23,475 nt of DNA from Helicobacteraceae bacterium (GTDB lineage: Bacteria; Campylobacterota; Campylobacteria; Campylobacterales; Sulfurimonadaceae). Under the pieces are notes generated by a model that saw only the letters and a list, made by a program, of their open reading frames with translations, had not been told where the DNA came from and did no database searches. Shown piece after piece: positions 17,008-23,475 of this stretch (the first letter of the stretch is position 1; each line of letters opens with the position of its first letter). The stretch is taken from contig JAGXIA010000020.1 of NCBI GenBank assembly GCA_024635885.1, forward strand, positions 1 to 23,475. The letters are read 5' to 3'. Position numbers and translations under genes: made by a program.

Positions 17008-18045
17008 ATGGACCAATTTTATGATATTTTAAAACAACTTATTCGTGTACCGAGTGTGGTTGGAGCGGAACATCCATTTTTTATGTTTGTTAAAAGAGAG
17101 CTCGAAGAGATAGGCATAACTGTTGAGTATTATGATGGCGTGCTTGTGGCAAAAGGAACTGAGCCGGAATCTGGATATATTTCGGCTCATTCAGATAGAC
17201 ATGGTCTTATTTGTACAGGACATAATGAATTTCAGTATGCTGCATTTATTGCAAAAAATAGAGCAGACTTAACCGGTACTTCGAATTCTGAAAAACTTTT
17301 ACACAACTTTACATCAAGATTTGTTGATGAAAAAGTGCAGGCATATGAACCATGGTCTGGAACTTATTTGGGTTTAGGAGTTATAAAAGATGCCTTTTTA
17401 TGCGAAAGAAGAAACAATATAATTTTTAAAGTCGACGGTTTTGACTTTTTGTTTCCGGGAACTCCAATAGCCTTTATGGATAAGCTTGAAATCAAAGACG
17501 ATTTAATATCTGCTCAATTAGACAATGTTCTCTCTGTGGCGGTAATAATCTATATGTACCATATCGGCTATAGAGGCACAGCCTTTTTTACAGCCTCAGA
17601 AGAAGCTGGTAAAAGCTGGAGATTTTTACTTGAGTGGTTTAGAAGATTTAATATAAATACAAAAGAATTGCTTGTGCTTGATACAAGCCCATACAGTTCT
17701 TTGGATGATATTAATAATTTGGATATAGTTCTGAGAAATCGTGATTCAAATGCGGTTTTTCGTTCATCACTTAAAAATCAAATCAAAAACATTGCTATAG
17801 AGGAAAATATAAAATATCATTTTAAAGACGCTTACTTAAAGAATCAAATGCGACAAAATTCAACTGTAGGTTCTCTGGGAACAACTGAGCTTGGAAGGTT
17901 AATTCATGCTACAAAGGGTGAAATACAAGGTGCTACACTTCAGGTTCCAACCATTGGGTATCATACTGTTAATGAAATAACTTCACTTAAAGCTGTTAAC
18001 AGTTTAATCACTGTTTTAAAGAGACTGTACATAGATAAAGAATAA
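17008..18045 (+). CDS. M42 family zinc aminopeptidase
   Basis: A 345-residue cytoplasmic metallo-aminopeptidase of the M42 family (related to M28 and to glutamyl aminopeptidase/endoglucanase M). The five metal ligands and the catalytic acid appear in order: His61 and Asp63 in AHSDRHG, Asp172 in SAQLDNVLS, Glu198-Glu199 in SEEAG, Asp225 in LDTSP, and His319 in GYHTVNE. The active site therefore looks complete. The length is typical. M42 members trim N-terminal residues, including acidic ones, from peptides and form large hollow oligomers. ATG 17008 follows an AAAGGTGAA site; the gap to the corA-like stop is 9 bases, so it belongs to the same operon. Its place near rimK and rimB suggests that glutamate-rich peptides might be substrates, an inference. 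Confidence 0.9.
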   Translation: MDQFYDILKQLIRVPSVVGAEHPFFMFVKRELEEIGITVEYYDGVLVAKGTEPESGYISAHSDRHGLICTGHNEFQYAAFIAKNRADLTGTSNSEKLLHNFTSRFVDEKVQAYEPWSGTYLGLGVIKDAFLCERRNNIIFKVDGFDFLFPGTPIAFMDKLEIKDDLISAQLDNVLSVAVIIYMYHIGYRGTAFFTASEEAGKSWRFLLEWFRRFNINTKELLVLDTSPYSSLDDINNLDIVLRNRDSNAVFRSSLKNQIKNIAIEENIKYHFKDAYLKNQMRQNSTVGSLGTTELGRLIHATKGEIQGATLQVPTIGYHTVNEITSLKAVNSLITVLKRLYIDKE

Positions 18046-18076
18046 AATACACTAGATTAATTTCAGGAGGACATCG

Positions 18077-18172
18077 ATGTTTAATAATAAGTTGGTATTT
18101 TTACCATTTTTACTTTGCATTAGTTTGTTGTCTGCCGAAATAGATGATTTAGATATGAAAGAGAAAGTGTAA
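18077..18172 (+). CDS. small ORF: predicted secreted micro-peptide before kefB
   Basis: A 31-codon ORF with the strongest ribosome binding site in the window (AGGAGG, 6 bases before ATG). The product has a textbook Sec signal peptide: N-terminal Lys, a hydrophobic core LVFLPFLLCISLL, then LSA as a signal peptidase I site, leaving a mature EIDDLDMKEKV of 11 residues. It ends TAA at 18170-18172, overlapping the ATG of the antiporter gene (TAATG), so translation of the two is coupled. It may be a functional peptide, a translational leader, or the remnant of a larger periplasmic protein; the sequence does not decide. Confidence 0.62.
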   Translation: MFNNKLVFLPFLLCISLLSAEIDDLDMKEKV

Positions 18173-19767
18173 TGCTGGGAATTATAGTTACGGCACTGTT
18201 TATTTCATTATTGTTAAACATTATATTGAAAAAATTTGGTTTACCGACTATTATTGGTTATATTCTGACCGGTACAATCATATCTCACTTATTTGACTTA
18301 CATAACGCAACCGATAATTTTCAACTTAAAGAGGTTGCTGAATTTGGTATAGTCTTTTTAATGTTTACCATAGGACTGGAATTTTCTATAAAACATTTAA
18401 AAGAGATGAAGTATGAGGTTCTTGTTGTCGGTAGCGCACAAATTCTTATTACTGCTCTTGTTGTTTTTATTTTTGGTTATTACGTATTTCAAATGCATGA
18501 GTACAGTGCTTTGGTTATTTCTATGGCAGTGGCTATGTCTTCTACCGCTATCGTTCTCAAAACATTTAACGAAACCGGTGAGATAAATAAACAGTATGGT
18601 AAAAATGCCTTAGGTATTTTAATTATGCAAGACATAGCAGTAATCCCTATTTTGATTATTATTGGAGTGCTGAGTTCACCTGACAGTAGTTTAGAGAAGA
18701 TTGTTACAGGCATTGCTATTGGTATTTTAATTTTAGTAGTTGTTTTGTATGTCATAGGTAAATATTTGTTAGAACCATTCTTTACGCAAATTATAAGGAC
18801 ACATTCTGATGAGCTTTTTATAGGCTCCATTTTATTTTTGGCTATTGCTGCATCTTACGGCGCACACTTTCTCGGTTTCTCGTACTCTTTGGGTGCTTTT
18901 GTCGCAGGAATGCTCATAGCAGAAACAAAATATAAACATCAGGCAGAAGCAGACTTGGTTCCTTTTAGAGACTTGCTTTTAGGGGTTTTCTTTATAACAG
19001 TCGGTATGCAGATCAAGTTTGACATTATGTTCGAATATGCGCATATAATTGTGTTTTTATTAGTTGCGATTATGCTTATTAAATTTATTATTATATTTTT
19101 AATAACGAGACTCAATAAAACAAATAACAGAAGAACAAGTATAAAAACAGCCTTTTCACTTATTCAGATTGGTGAGTTTGCTCTGGCAATTTTAGAACTT
19201 GCCCGTGCTAATTCTCTTGTTCAAGCACCCTATGGACAAGTTATAATTATAGCCGTAGTAATTTCTATGATGATTACTCCTTTTATATTAAATAATTTAA
19301 GTACCTTAGCTGACTTTCTTATCAAACATGATACAGACGAAGCACAAGAATCAATGTTTAGCAGTTCTATACATGATCATGTCGTTGTTTTAGGTTATGG
19401 CGAATTTGGACAGAATATTGTAGAAAAATTAAAAAATGATGGGGAGTTCTATATTATTGTAGAAAATAATCCAGATATGTTCCATATGGCACAAACGAAG
19501 CATGAATCTGTCATATACGGAAATGCGGCAAACAGAGAAATTTTAAGAAAAGCTTTTATACAAAGAGCTAAAAAAATTATAATTGCCATAGACAATGCAA
19601 AAAAACTCCAGTTAGTTTGTCAGATGATTCAACGAGTTGTTCACTCTGACAAGGTGATTATTAAAATACACTCTATAAAAGAGAAACAAACCTTATTAGA
19701 TATGGGTTTTAAAAATATAATCGTTGAAAATGAAGAGACAAGTAAAGAGATACTGAACTATATTTGA
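18172..19767 (+). CDS. CPA2 family K+/cation:proton antiporter with RCK domain (KefB-like)
   Basis: A 531-residue inner-membrane transporter of the monovalent cation:proton antiporter-2 family, moving K+ or Na+ against H+. It has about 12 hydrophobic segments over residues 1-385 with CPA2 blocks FLMFTIGLEFS, AMSSTAIVLKTF, LGAFVAGMLIAETKYKHQAEADLVPFRDL (20-residue core) and FFITVGMQ. A cytosolic TrkA-N/RCK nucleotide-binding domain follows from about residue 400, with the Rossmann glycines in VVVLGYGEFGQ. There is no RCK-C domain after it. ATG 18172 overlaps the stop of the signal-peptide ORF (TAATG). The RCK domain suggests gating by NAD(H) or another nucleotide. It is last in the ppk2-rimB-rimK cluster; the next gene is 36 bases downstream and may or may not share the transcript. 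Confidence 0.9.
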   Translation: MLGIIVTALFISLLLNIILKKFGLPTIIGYILTGTIISHLFDLHNATDNFQLKEVAEFGIVFLMFTIGLEFSIKHLKEMKYEVLVVGSAQILITALVVFIFGYYVFQMHEYSALVISMAVAMSSTAIVLKTFNETGEINKQYGKNALGILIMQDIAVIPILIIIGVLSSPDSSLEKIVTGIAIGILILVVVLYVIGKYLLEPFFTQIIRTHSDELFIGSILFLAIAASYGAHFLGFSYSLGAFVAGMLIAETKYKHQAEADLVPFRDLLLGVFFITVGMQIKFDIMFEYAHIIVFLLVAIMLIKFIIIFLITRLNKTNNRRTSIKTAFSLIQIGEFALAILELARANSLVQAPYGQVIIIAVVISMMITPFILNNLSTLADFLIKHDTDEAQESMFSSSIHDHVVVLGYGEFGQNIVEKLKNDGEFYIIVENNPDMFHMAQTKHESVIYGNAANREILRKAFIQRAKKIIIAIDNAKKLQLVCQMIQRVVHSDKVIIKIHSIKEKQTLLDMGFKNIIVENEETSKEILNYI

Positions 19768-19803
19768 CCCGAGAATTTTGCTGATATTTAAAGGAAGAAA
19801 ATT

Positions 19804-20295
19804 ATGATTCTAAAGTCTCGAAGAACTTTTTTAAAAACAAGCTTTTTGACTACCGCTGTTATTGTGATGTCGGGGGGTGCGCTTTTTGGAGCAATTAATC
19901 CTTTAGAAACTATCCTTAAAGCTCAGGAAGATCTGTTTCCACATGCCAAGAAGTTGGGAGTAGATGTTCGGGCTTATTTATTGATAATTTTACATCATAG
20001 CAGAGTAACTGACGAAGACAAAACTTTTATAAGAAACGGGGCACAATGGCTTAACGAAGAAGCAGTTACTCAGTACAATCTAACTTACCCAGAGCTCTCG
20101 GCGGACAAGCGGCAAAAAATACTAAAAATTGTTTCAAAAGAAAGATGGGGCGAGAGTTGGATTCATAGAATCTTGACCTATATAATGGAAGCAACCTTCA
20201 GTGATAAAGTTTATGGTGTAAACAAAAATGAAAACGGACAGAAATTGCTCAATTTTACCCCCGGGATGCCACGTCCGAAGGAGCCCTTATTGTGA
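19804..20295 (+). CDS. Tat-signal small subunit of GMC dehydrogenase (gluconate 2-dehydrogenase subunit 3 type)
   Basis: A 163-residue protein with a twin-arginine signal (SRRTFLK at residues 5-11, then a hydrophobic stretch ending near LFGA). The rest matches in style the gluconate 2-dehydrogenase subunit 3 / FAD-glucose dehydrogenase gamma subunit family, which folds with the flavoprotein subunit and carries it through the Tat system. The ATG at 19804 has AAAGGAAG upstream. The TGA stop overlaps the start of the GMC gene (GTGA, or TGATG if ATG is used), so the two are made together. The family length (about 160-240) fits. Confidence 0.83.
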   Translation: MILKSRRTFLKTSFLTTAVIVMSGGALFGAINPLETILKAQEDLFPHAKKLGVDVRAYLLIILHHSRVTDEDKTFIRNGAQWLNEEAVTQYNLTYPELSADKRQKILKIVSKERWGESWIHRILTYIMEATFSDKVYGVNKNENGQKLLNFTPGMPRPKEPLL

Positions 20296-21959
20296 TGTAT
20301 GATGTTTGCATAATCGGAAGCGGAGCAGGTGGCGCGCCTATTGCGTATGAGCTAAGTAATGCAGGTTTTAATGTAGTCGTTTTAGAAAAAGGGAAAGACT
20401 ATAAAGAGGAAGATTTTTCAAAAGATGAACTTGCAGTTTCACGCAGAAGTATGTTCACTCCCCTTTTAAAAGAGGAGCAGCATGTAATCAATAACAGAGC
20501 AGATGACGGTACTGTAACTCGATATGTTGGAAGTGAAGTCGACTGGAATTTTTGGAACGGCTCAATGGTTGGAGGCTCGTCTAATCTTATGAGCGGCTAC
20601 TTTCATAGAATGAAGCCAAATGACTTTAAACTCAAAAGTGTTTATGGGGAAATTGATGGGGCAAATGTTGTCGACTGGCCTATCAGTTATGAAGATTTAG
20701 AACCTTATTATGACAAGGTTGAAAAAGTTGTGGGCGTATCTGGCAATATCAGCAAACACAAATTTGCTGAACCACGAAGCACACCGAACTTTCCACATGC
20801 CAAGCTTGAAGAGAATGGGGTTACAAAGTGGTTTGACCTGGCATGTACAAATTTAGGATTTGAGAGTTTTGCAACTCCCAGAGCTGTACTTCCACATGCC
20901 GCACTTGGTAGAAATGGCTGTTATTACAGCAACTTTTGTGGAAGCTACGGTTGTTCATCAGGAGCCAAAGGGAGTGCAAGAGCAGCTCTTTTGCAAAAGT
21001 GCAAGGCAGAGATAATTACAGAAGCTTTTGTCTATAAACTAGACAGCGATGAGAGTAAAATAACAACAGCATACTATTATGATAATAATATGTTTACACA
21101 TGCCATAAGTGCTAAAATATTTGTAGTTGCCGCCCAAGCTATAGAGAGCGCGCGACTACTTTTAAACTCTAAAAATATGTATTTTCCAAAAGGCATAGCA
21201 AACAATAGCGGAGAGGTTGGGCGAAACTTGATTTTTTCAGCAGGCGGCTCGGGGCAGGGTCGTTTTAAGTTTGAGAACCTAAGCGAACAACAGCAAAAAG
21301 AGTTAATGCAGCCAGGACTTTTTTTTAACCGCTCTTTGCAGACTTGGTATGATTATGAAGAGTCAAGTAAAAAATACAAGGGGGGAACAATTGACTTCTT
21401 GTTTGAACATGCGAACATTGTCTCTCGCGCTTCAAGAGAGTTTTACAATGATGAGGGAGATATCATCTGGGGAGAAGAACTTCAAAAAAAGATGCATAAA
21501 ACTTTGACAACTTCAAGAGTATTAAGCTTTGAAGTCTTTAATGACTGGCTTCCAACTGATGAGTGTTTTGTAAGTGTAGATGATGAAGTAAAAGACAAGT
21601 TCCACATGCCGGTAGGTGCGATTAATCTTTGGGGACATAAGCATGATGTGAAAGTTGGAGAGCACTTAGCTAAAAAAGCTGTACAGGTTTTAAAAGAGAT
21701 GGGTGCAGAGGAGATTTCATACAATATTTCATCTGCACCACCGCCAAACTTAGTTGCAGGCGGATGCAGGTTTGGAGAGAACCCAAAAACCTCAGTTTTA
21801 GATAAAAACTGTAAAACACATGAGTTGGAAAATTTATATGTAACTGATGCTTCATTTATGCCAACAGGAGGAAGCGTTCCTTATACTTGGACTATTTATG
21901 CGAACTCTTTTAGAGTGGCAGATAAAATAATAGCTTCATTAAACAAAATAAAATATTAA
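20292..21959 (+). CDS. GMC family FAD-dependent oxidoreductase, large subunit
   Basis: A 555-residue flavoprotein of the GMC family, without its own signal peptide, expected to cross the membrane with the Tat-signal subunit and act in the periplasm. N-terminal Rossmann motif VCIIGSGAGGAPIAYEL and VVVLEKG bind FAD; GGSSNLMSGYFHRM is a second flavin block; C-terminal ENLYVTDASFMPTGG is the closing FAD block. Cys210, Cys216 and Cys221 (CYYSNFCGSYGC) resemble the [3Fe-4S] motif of bacterial FAD-glucose dehydrogenase alpha subunits. The usual catalytic His before GG-R-x-G and the Asn before Pro-x-x-T are not seen (LVAGGCRFG, SVPYTWTI). The start may be GTG 20292 (AAGGAG 8 bases upstream) or ATG 20295. 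No cytochrome subunit follows. Substrate unknown. Confidence 0.9.
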   Translation: MMYDVCIIGSGAGGAPIAYELSNAGFNVVVLEKGKDYKEEDFSKDELAVSRRSMFTPLLKEEQHVINNRADDGTVTRYVGSEVDWNFWNGSMVGGSSNLMSGYFHRMKPNDFKLKSVYGEIDGANVVDWPISYEDLEPYYDKVEKVVGVSGNISKHKFAEPRSTPNFPHAKLEENGVTKWFDLACTNLGFESFATPRAVLPHAALGRNGCYYSNFCGSYGCSSGAKGSARAALLQKCKAEIITEAFVYKLDSDESKITTAYYYDNNMFTHAISAKIFVVAAQAIESARLLLNSKNMYFPKGIANNSGEVGRNLIFSAGGSGQGRFKFENLSEQQQKELMQPGLFFNRSLQTWYDYEESSKKYKGGTIDFLFEHANIVSRASREFYNDEGDIIWGEELQKKMHKTLTTSRVLSFEVFNDWLPTDECFVSVDDEVKDKFHMPVGAINLWGHKHDVKVGEHLAKKAVQVLKEMGAEEISYNISSAPPPNLVAGGCRFGENPKTSVLDKNCKTHELENLYVTDASFMPTGGSVPYTWTIYANSFRVADKIIASLNKIKY

Positions 21960-22015
21960 TTAATAAACAATTAATCTAATGTATGAGAAGATATGCAAAA
22001 CACAAGGAGCTCAAA

Positions 22016-22366
22016 ATGAAACTTTTAACTTTAGCAAGTATCTTCGTTAGTTGTACACTTATGGCGGCAATGGGTGCAAATATGCCAGTATTCAATGACT
22101 TTGATACTGATGGAAATGGGGTGCTTACGCAAACAGAATATAAAAATGCTCATCAAGCACGTATGCAAAAGCAGGAAAAAGCTGGAAAAATGATGCGTAA
22201 TGCAGGCAATGCTCCGGCATTTAAAGACATTGATACTAATAATGACGGGAGTGTTACTCCGGCAGAGTTTAGAAATCATCAAAAAACTCGTATACAAAAC
22301 CGTATGAATCAAAATCCTAATATGGGACAAGGGACTGGAATGGGACAAGGACCCGGTAAAAAATAA
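22016..22366 (+). CDS. secreted EF-hand calcium-binding protein
   Basis: A 116-residue protein. The start is ATG 22016, because AAGGAG (22004-22009) lies 6 bases upstream; a longer open frame upstream is not needed. An N-terminal signal peptide covers about residues 1-18 (LMAA). Two canonical EF-hand loops follow: residues 30-41 (DTDGNGVLTQTE) and 73-84 (DTNNDGSVTPAE), each with Asp1, Asp/Asn at 3 and 5, Gly6, a hydrophobic residue at 8 and Glu12. The C-terminus is a short Met/Gly/Gln-rich tail with two copies of GMGQG. It probably binds Ca2+ in the periplasm. It is 56 bases after the GMC gene and ends at a strong terminator. No role in the dehydrogenase is proven. Confidence 0.8.
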   Translation: MKLLTLASIFVSCTLMAAMGANMPVFNDFDTDGNGVLTQTEYKNAHQARMQKQEKAGKMMRNAGNAPAFKDIDTNNDGSVTPAEFRNHQKTRIQNRMNQNPNMGQGTGMGQGPGKK

Positions 22367-22368
22367 AT

Positions 22369-22406
22369 AAAATAAGCTTTTGGTTGTAAAACCAAAAGCT
22401 TATTTT
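22369..22406. terminator. bidirectional intrinsic terminator
   Basis: A perfect 17-bp stem: left arm 22369-22385, loop GTAA (22386-22389), right arm 22390-22406. The GC-containing core AAGCTTTTGGTT is flanked by A on one side and T on the other, so each strand gives a hairpin followed by a U-run. It ends the convergent EF-hand and HD-GYP transcripts. The HD-GYP stop codon (22400-22402) lies inside the right arm. Confidence 0.9.
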
Positions 22407-23359
22407 AGAAATGATTTTAAAAATATTGCAAGATATTTTTGATTAAACTTATTGACCATGGACTCTTCTCTCATCATTATTTTAAGAGCATCAAAGGTAG
22501 AGTATTTTTTTCTGTATGAACGGTTATTTGTAAGAGCATCAAAAACATCGCTGATACATAGAATGGCGGCAAAGGTACTTATGTCACTGCTATCTAACTG
22601 ATCAGGATAGCCAGTGCTATCATAGCATTCATGGTGGTGCATTATCGCATCAAGTATATATGAATCATCAATATAGTTTTTTTTAGCAAAAGTAGTACTG
22701 TTTTTACTGTGTTTTTGAATGGTTTTTATATCTTCTAAGCTGAGCTTAGAATTTTTATTACGAATAGACTTATCAATCTCCTTATAGCCGATATCGTGTA
22801 GTATTCCGGCTGTCCCAATTTGTATGAGTTCCTTATCGCTCAGATTAAGAAAGTGACTAAGAGTAATTGCATAAATTGTTACATGTAACGAGTGGTATGC
22901 AAGTTCGTAATCATCGGAGAAGTTGGGAATAGTCTCTTTTAGATAAGCTGGATTATCTTTTACTAAAAAGACTATGCTTTTTATAATTTCTCCAATACAA
23001 GCTAAATCAACTACATCTTCTTTGGAATTTAAAAAGTCAGAAAATAGTTCATTGTTTATATCATATAAAAAGTTAAGACTTTTTTTTAAGTCATTCTTAT
23101 TATGTTGAATGTGGGTGTATAATGTTTTCCAAGTAAGTTTCTGCTTGTTATCATCTTGTTTAGATATATAGAGTGCTTCTTGTTTTTGTAGATTATCATA
23201 AAGTTTTTTTGAGAGTATTGTCCCTGCTTCAATGATTAAAACGTAGTTTTTTTCACGTCTAATAAAAATATTAAACACTAACCTCTCGCCTATTTTTAAA
23301 GAGTCAATATCCAGTTGGATGTAATCGGGATTTTTAATGTTTGTCTGCACTATTTTCAT
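22400..23359 (-). CDS. HD-GYP domain phosphodiesterase (probable c-di-GMP)
   Basis: A 319-residue cytoplasmic protein with an N-terminal non-catalytic region (about 1-150; starts with a beta-rich segment YIQLDIDSLKIGERLVF, then helices) and a C-terminal HD-GYP domain (about 155-300). Metal ligands of the family are present: His in YHSLHV, HD in LHDIG, His in IQKHS, HHE in HHECYDSTGYP, and Asp in CISDVFDAL. The GYP loop is intact, predicting c-di-GMP hydrolysis. The Lys that normally follows HDIG is Tyr here (HDIGYK). No receiver or membrane segment is seen, so the input is unknown. ATG 23359 lies 17 bases after the RND gene stop; no good ribosome binding site is seen, and a TATAAT (minus strand, 23372-23367) sits only 7 bases before the ATG. 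Confidence 0.88.
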   Translation of the reverse strand: MKIVQTNIKNPDYIQLDIDSLKIGERLVFNIFIRREKNYVLIIEAGTILSKKLYDNLQKQEALYISKQDDNKQKLTWKTLYTHIQHNKNDLKKSLNFLYDINNELFSDFLNSKEDVVDLACIGEIIKSIVFLVKDNPAYLKETIPNFSDDYELAYHSLHVTIYAITLSHFLNLSDKELIQIGTAGILHDIGYKEIDKSIRNKNSKLSLEDIKTIQKHSKNSTTFAKKNYIDDSYILDAIMHHHECYDSTGYPDQLDSSDISTFAAILCISDVFDALTNNRSYRKKYSTFDALKIMMREESMVNKFNQKYLAIFLKSFLK

Positions 23360-23376
23360 AGAAATAATTATATCAA

Positions 23377-23475
23377 TTATTCCTTTATTTTCGTCTTTGT
23401 ATAAAGCTCAAAAAGTATAGGAATTATCACAAGACTTAGTACAGCTGAACTGACAACTCCTCCTATCATTGGTGC
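23377..23475 (-). CDS. RND efflux transporter permease, C-terminal end (5' part outside window)
   Basis: The last 32 codons of a gene running into the window from the right edge. The translation APMIGGVVSSAVLSLVIIP followed by ILFELYTK matches the final membrane helix of AcrB/CusA-type RND pumps (usual form: AP-MIGG-x-x-S-x-x-LSL-x-x-IP-x-LY). The Gly-Gly and Ile-Pro positions favour a heavy-metal (CusA-type) or related HAE pump, but the fragment is too short to choose. The stop is TAA at 23377-23379, 17 bases before the HD-GYP start. Confidence 0.8.
   Translation of the reverse strand, partial: APMIGGVVSSAVLSLVIIPILFELYTKTKIKE

Noticed and set aside
18489..18830. 113-codon antisense open frame inside the kefB-like gene
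   Set aside because: Lies entirely within a well-supported membrane protein gene; its residues mirror the hydrophobic codons of the sense strand, with no ribosome binding site or known motif.
22031..22348. 105-codon minus-strand open frame over the EF-hand gene
   Set aside because: Composition rich in Ser, His and Ile is the antisense shadow of the EF-hand protein, which itself has a signal peptide, two calcium loops and a good ribosome binding site.
1..23475. CRISPR arrays, tRNA or rRNA genes, insertion sequences, phage genes and defence systems
   Set aside because: No spaced repeats, cloverleaf-like sequences, transposase motifs or known defence domains were seen on either strand; all sizeable coding regions belong to housekeeping, transport or envelope families.

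Overview
The window is AT-rich, densely coded DNA from a member of the Campylobacterota (formerly Epsilonproteobacteria), most likely a Sulfurimonas- or Sulfuricurvum-like free-living species. This is inferred from protein style (OprD-type porin, RBBP9-like hydrolase, short HD-GYP protein, tamA-tamB order), the base composition and TATAAT-type promoters without clear -35 boxes. The species cannot be proven from the sequence alone. No tRNA, rRNA, IS element, CRISPR array or phage gene was seen, and no gap between genes exceeds about 200 bases.

Layout. (1) Positions 1-4474, minus strand: an alpha/beta hydrolase, then a small unknown protein with its own extended -10 promoter, the RNA-binding factor Tex, and an ABC-F ATPase cut off by the left edge. 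(2) Positions 4561-12319, minus strand: a tightly spaced run mgtE - chaA-like - bax-like - tamA - tamB. It joins divalent-cation transport to a cell-wall glucosaminidase and the outer-membrane TAM assembly machine. Two of its genes (chaA-like, tamB) start with TTG behind good ribosome binding sites. (3) Positions 12320-12468: a divergent control region with a near-perfect AT inverted repeat whose two ends each read as a -10 box, one per direction, plus a 16-bp perfect palindrome on the mgtE side. (4) 12469-13710, plus strand: an OprD-family porin. (5) 13905-19767, plus strand: a compact cluster ppk2 - rimB - rimK - small ORF - corA/zntB-like - M42 aminopeptidase - small secreted-peptide ORF - kefB-like. 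(6) 19804-21959: a Tat-signal small subunit and a GMC flavoprotein resembling the gamma and alpha subunits of FAD glucose dehydrogenase, followed by a secreted EF-hand protein. (7) From 22400, minus strand: an HD-GYP phosphodiesterase downstream of the 3' end of an RND efflux pump gene. A strong bidirectional terminator separates it from the EF-hand gene.

The most interesting unit is region 5. RimK (adds glutamates to a protein or to glutamate itself), RimB (retropepsin-like protease) and an M42 aminopeptidase (a family that includes glutamyl aminopeptidases) could act as writer, cutter and trimmer of glutamate tails. They sit with an ATP/polyphosphate kinase and two ion transporters. Two small ORFs, one starting in frame right after the rimK stop and one encoding a signal peptide with an 11-residue mature part, overlap the start codons of the two transporter genes. 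This suggests a translationally coupled ionic or energy stress operon. The function is inferred, not shown.
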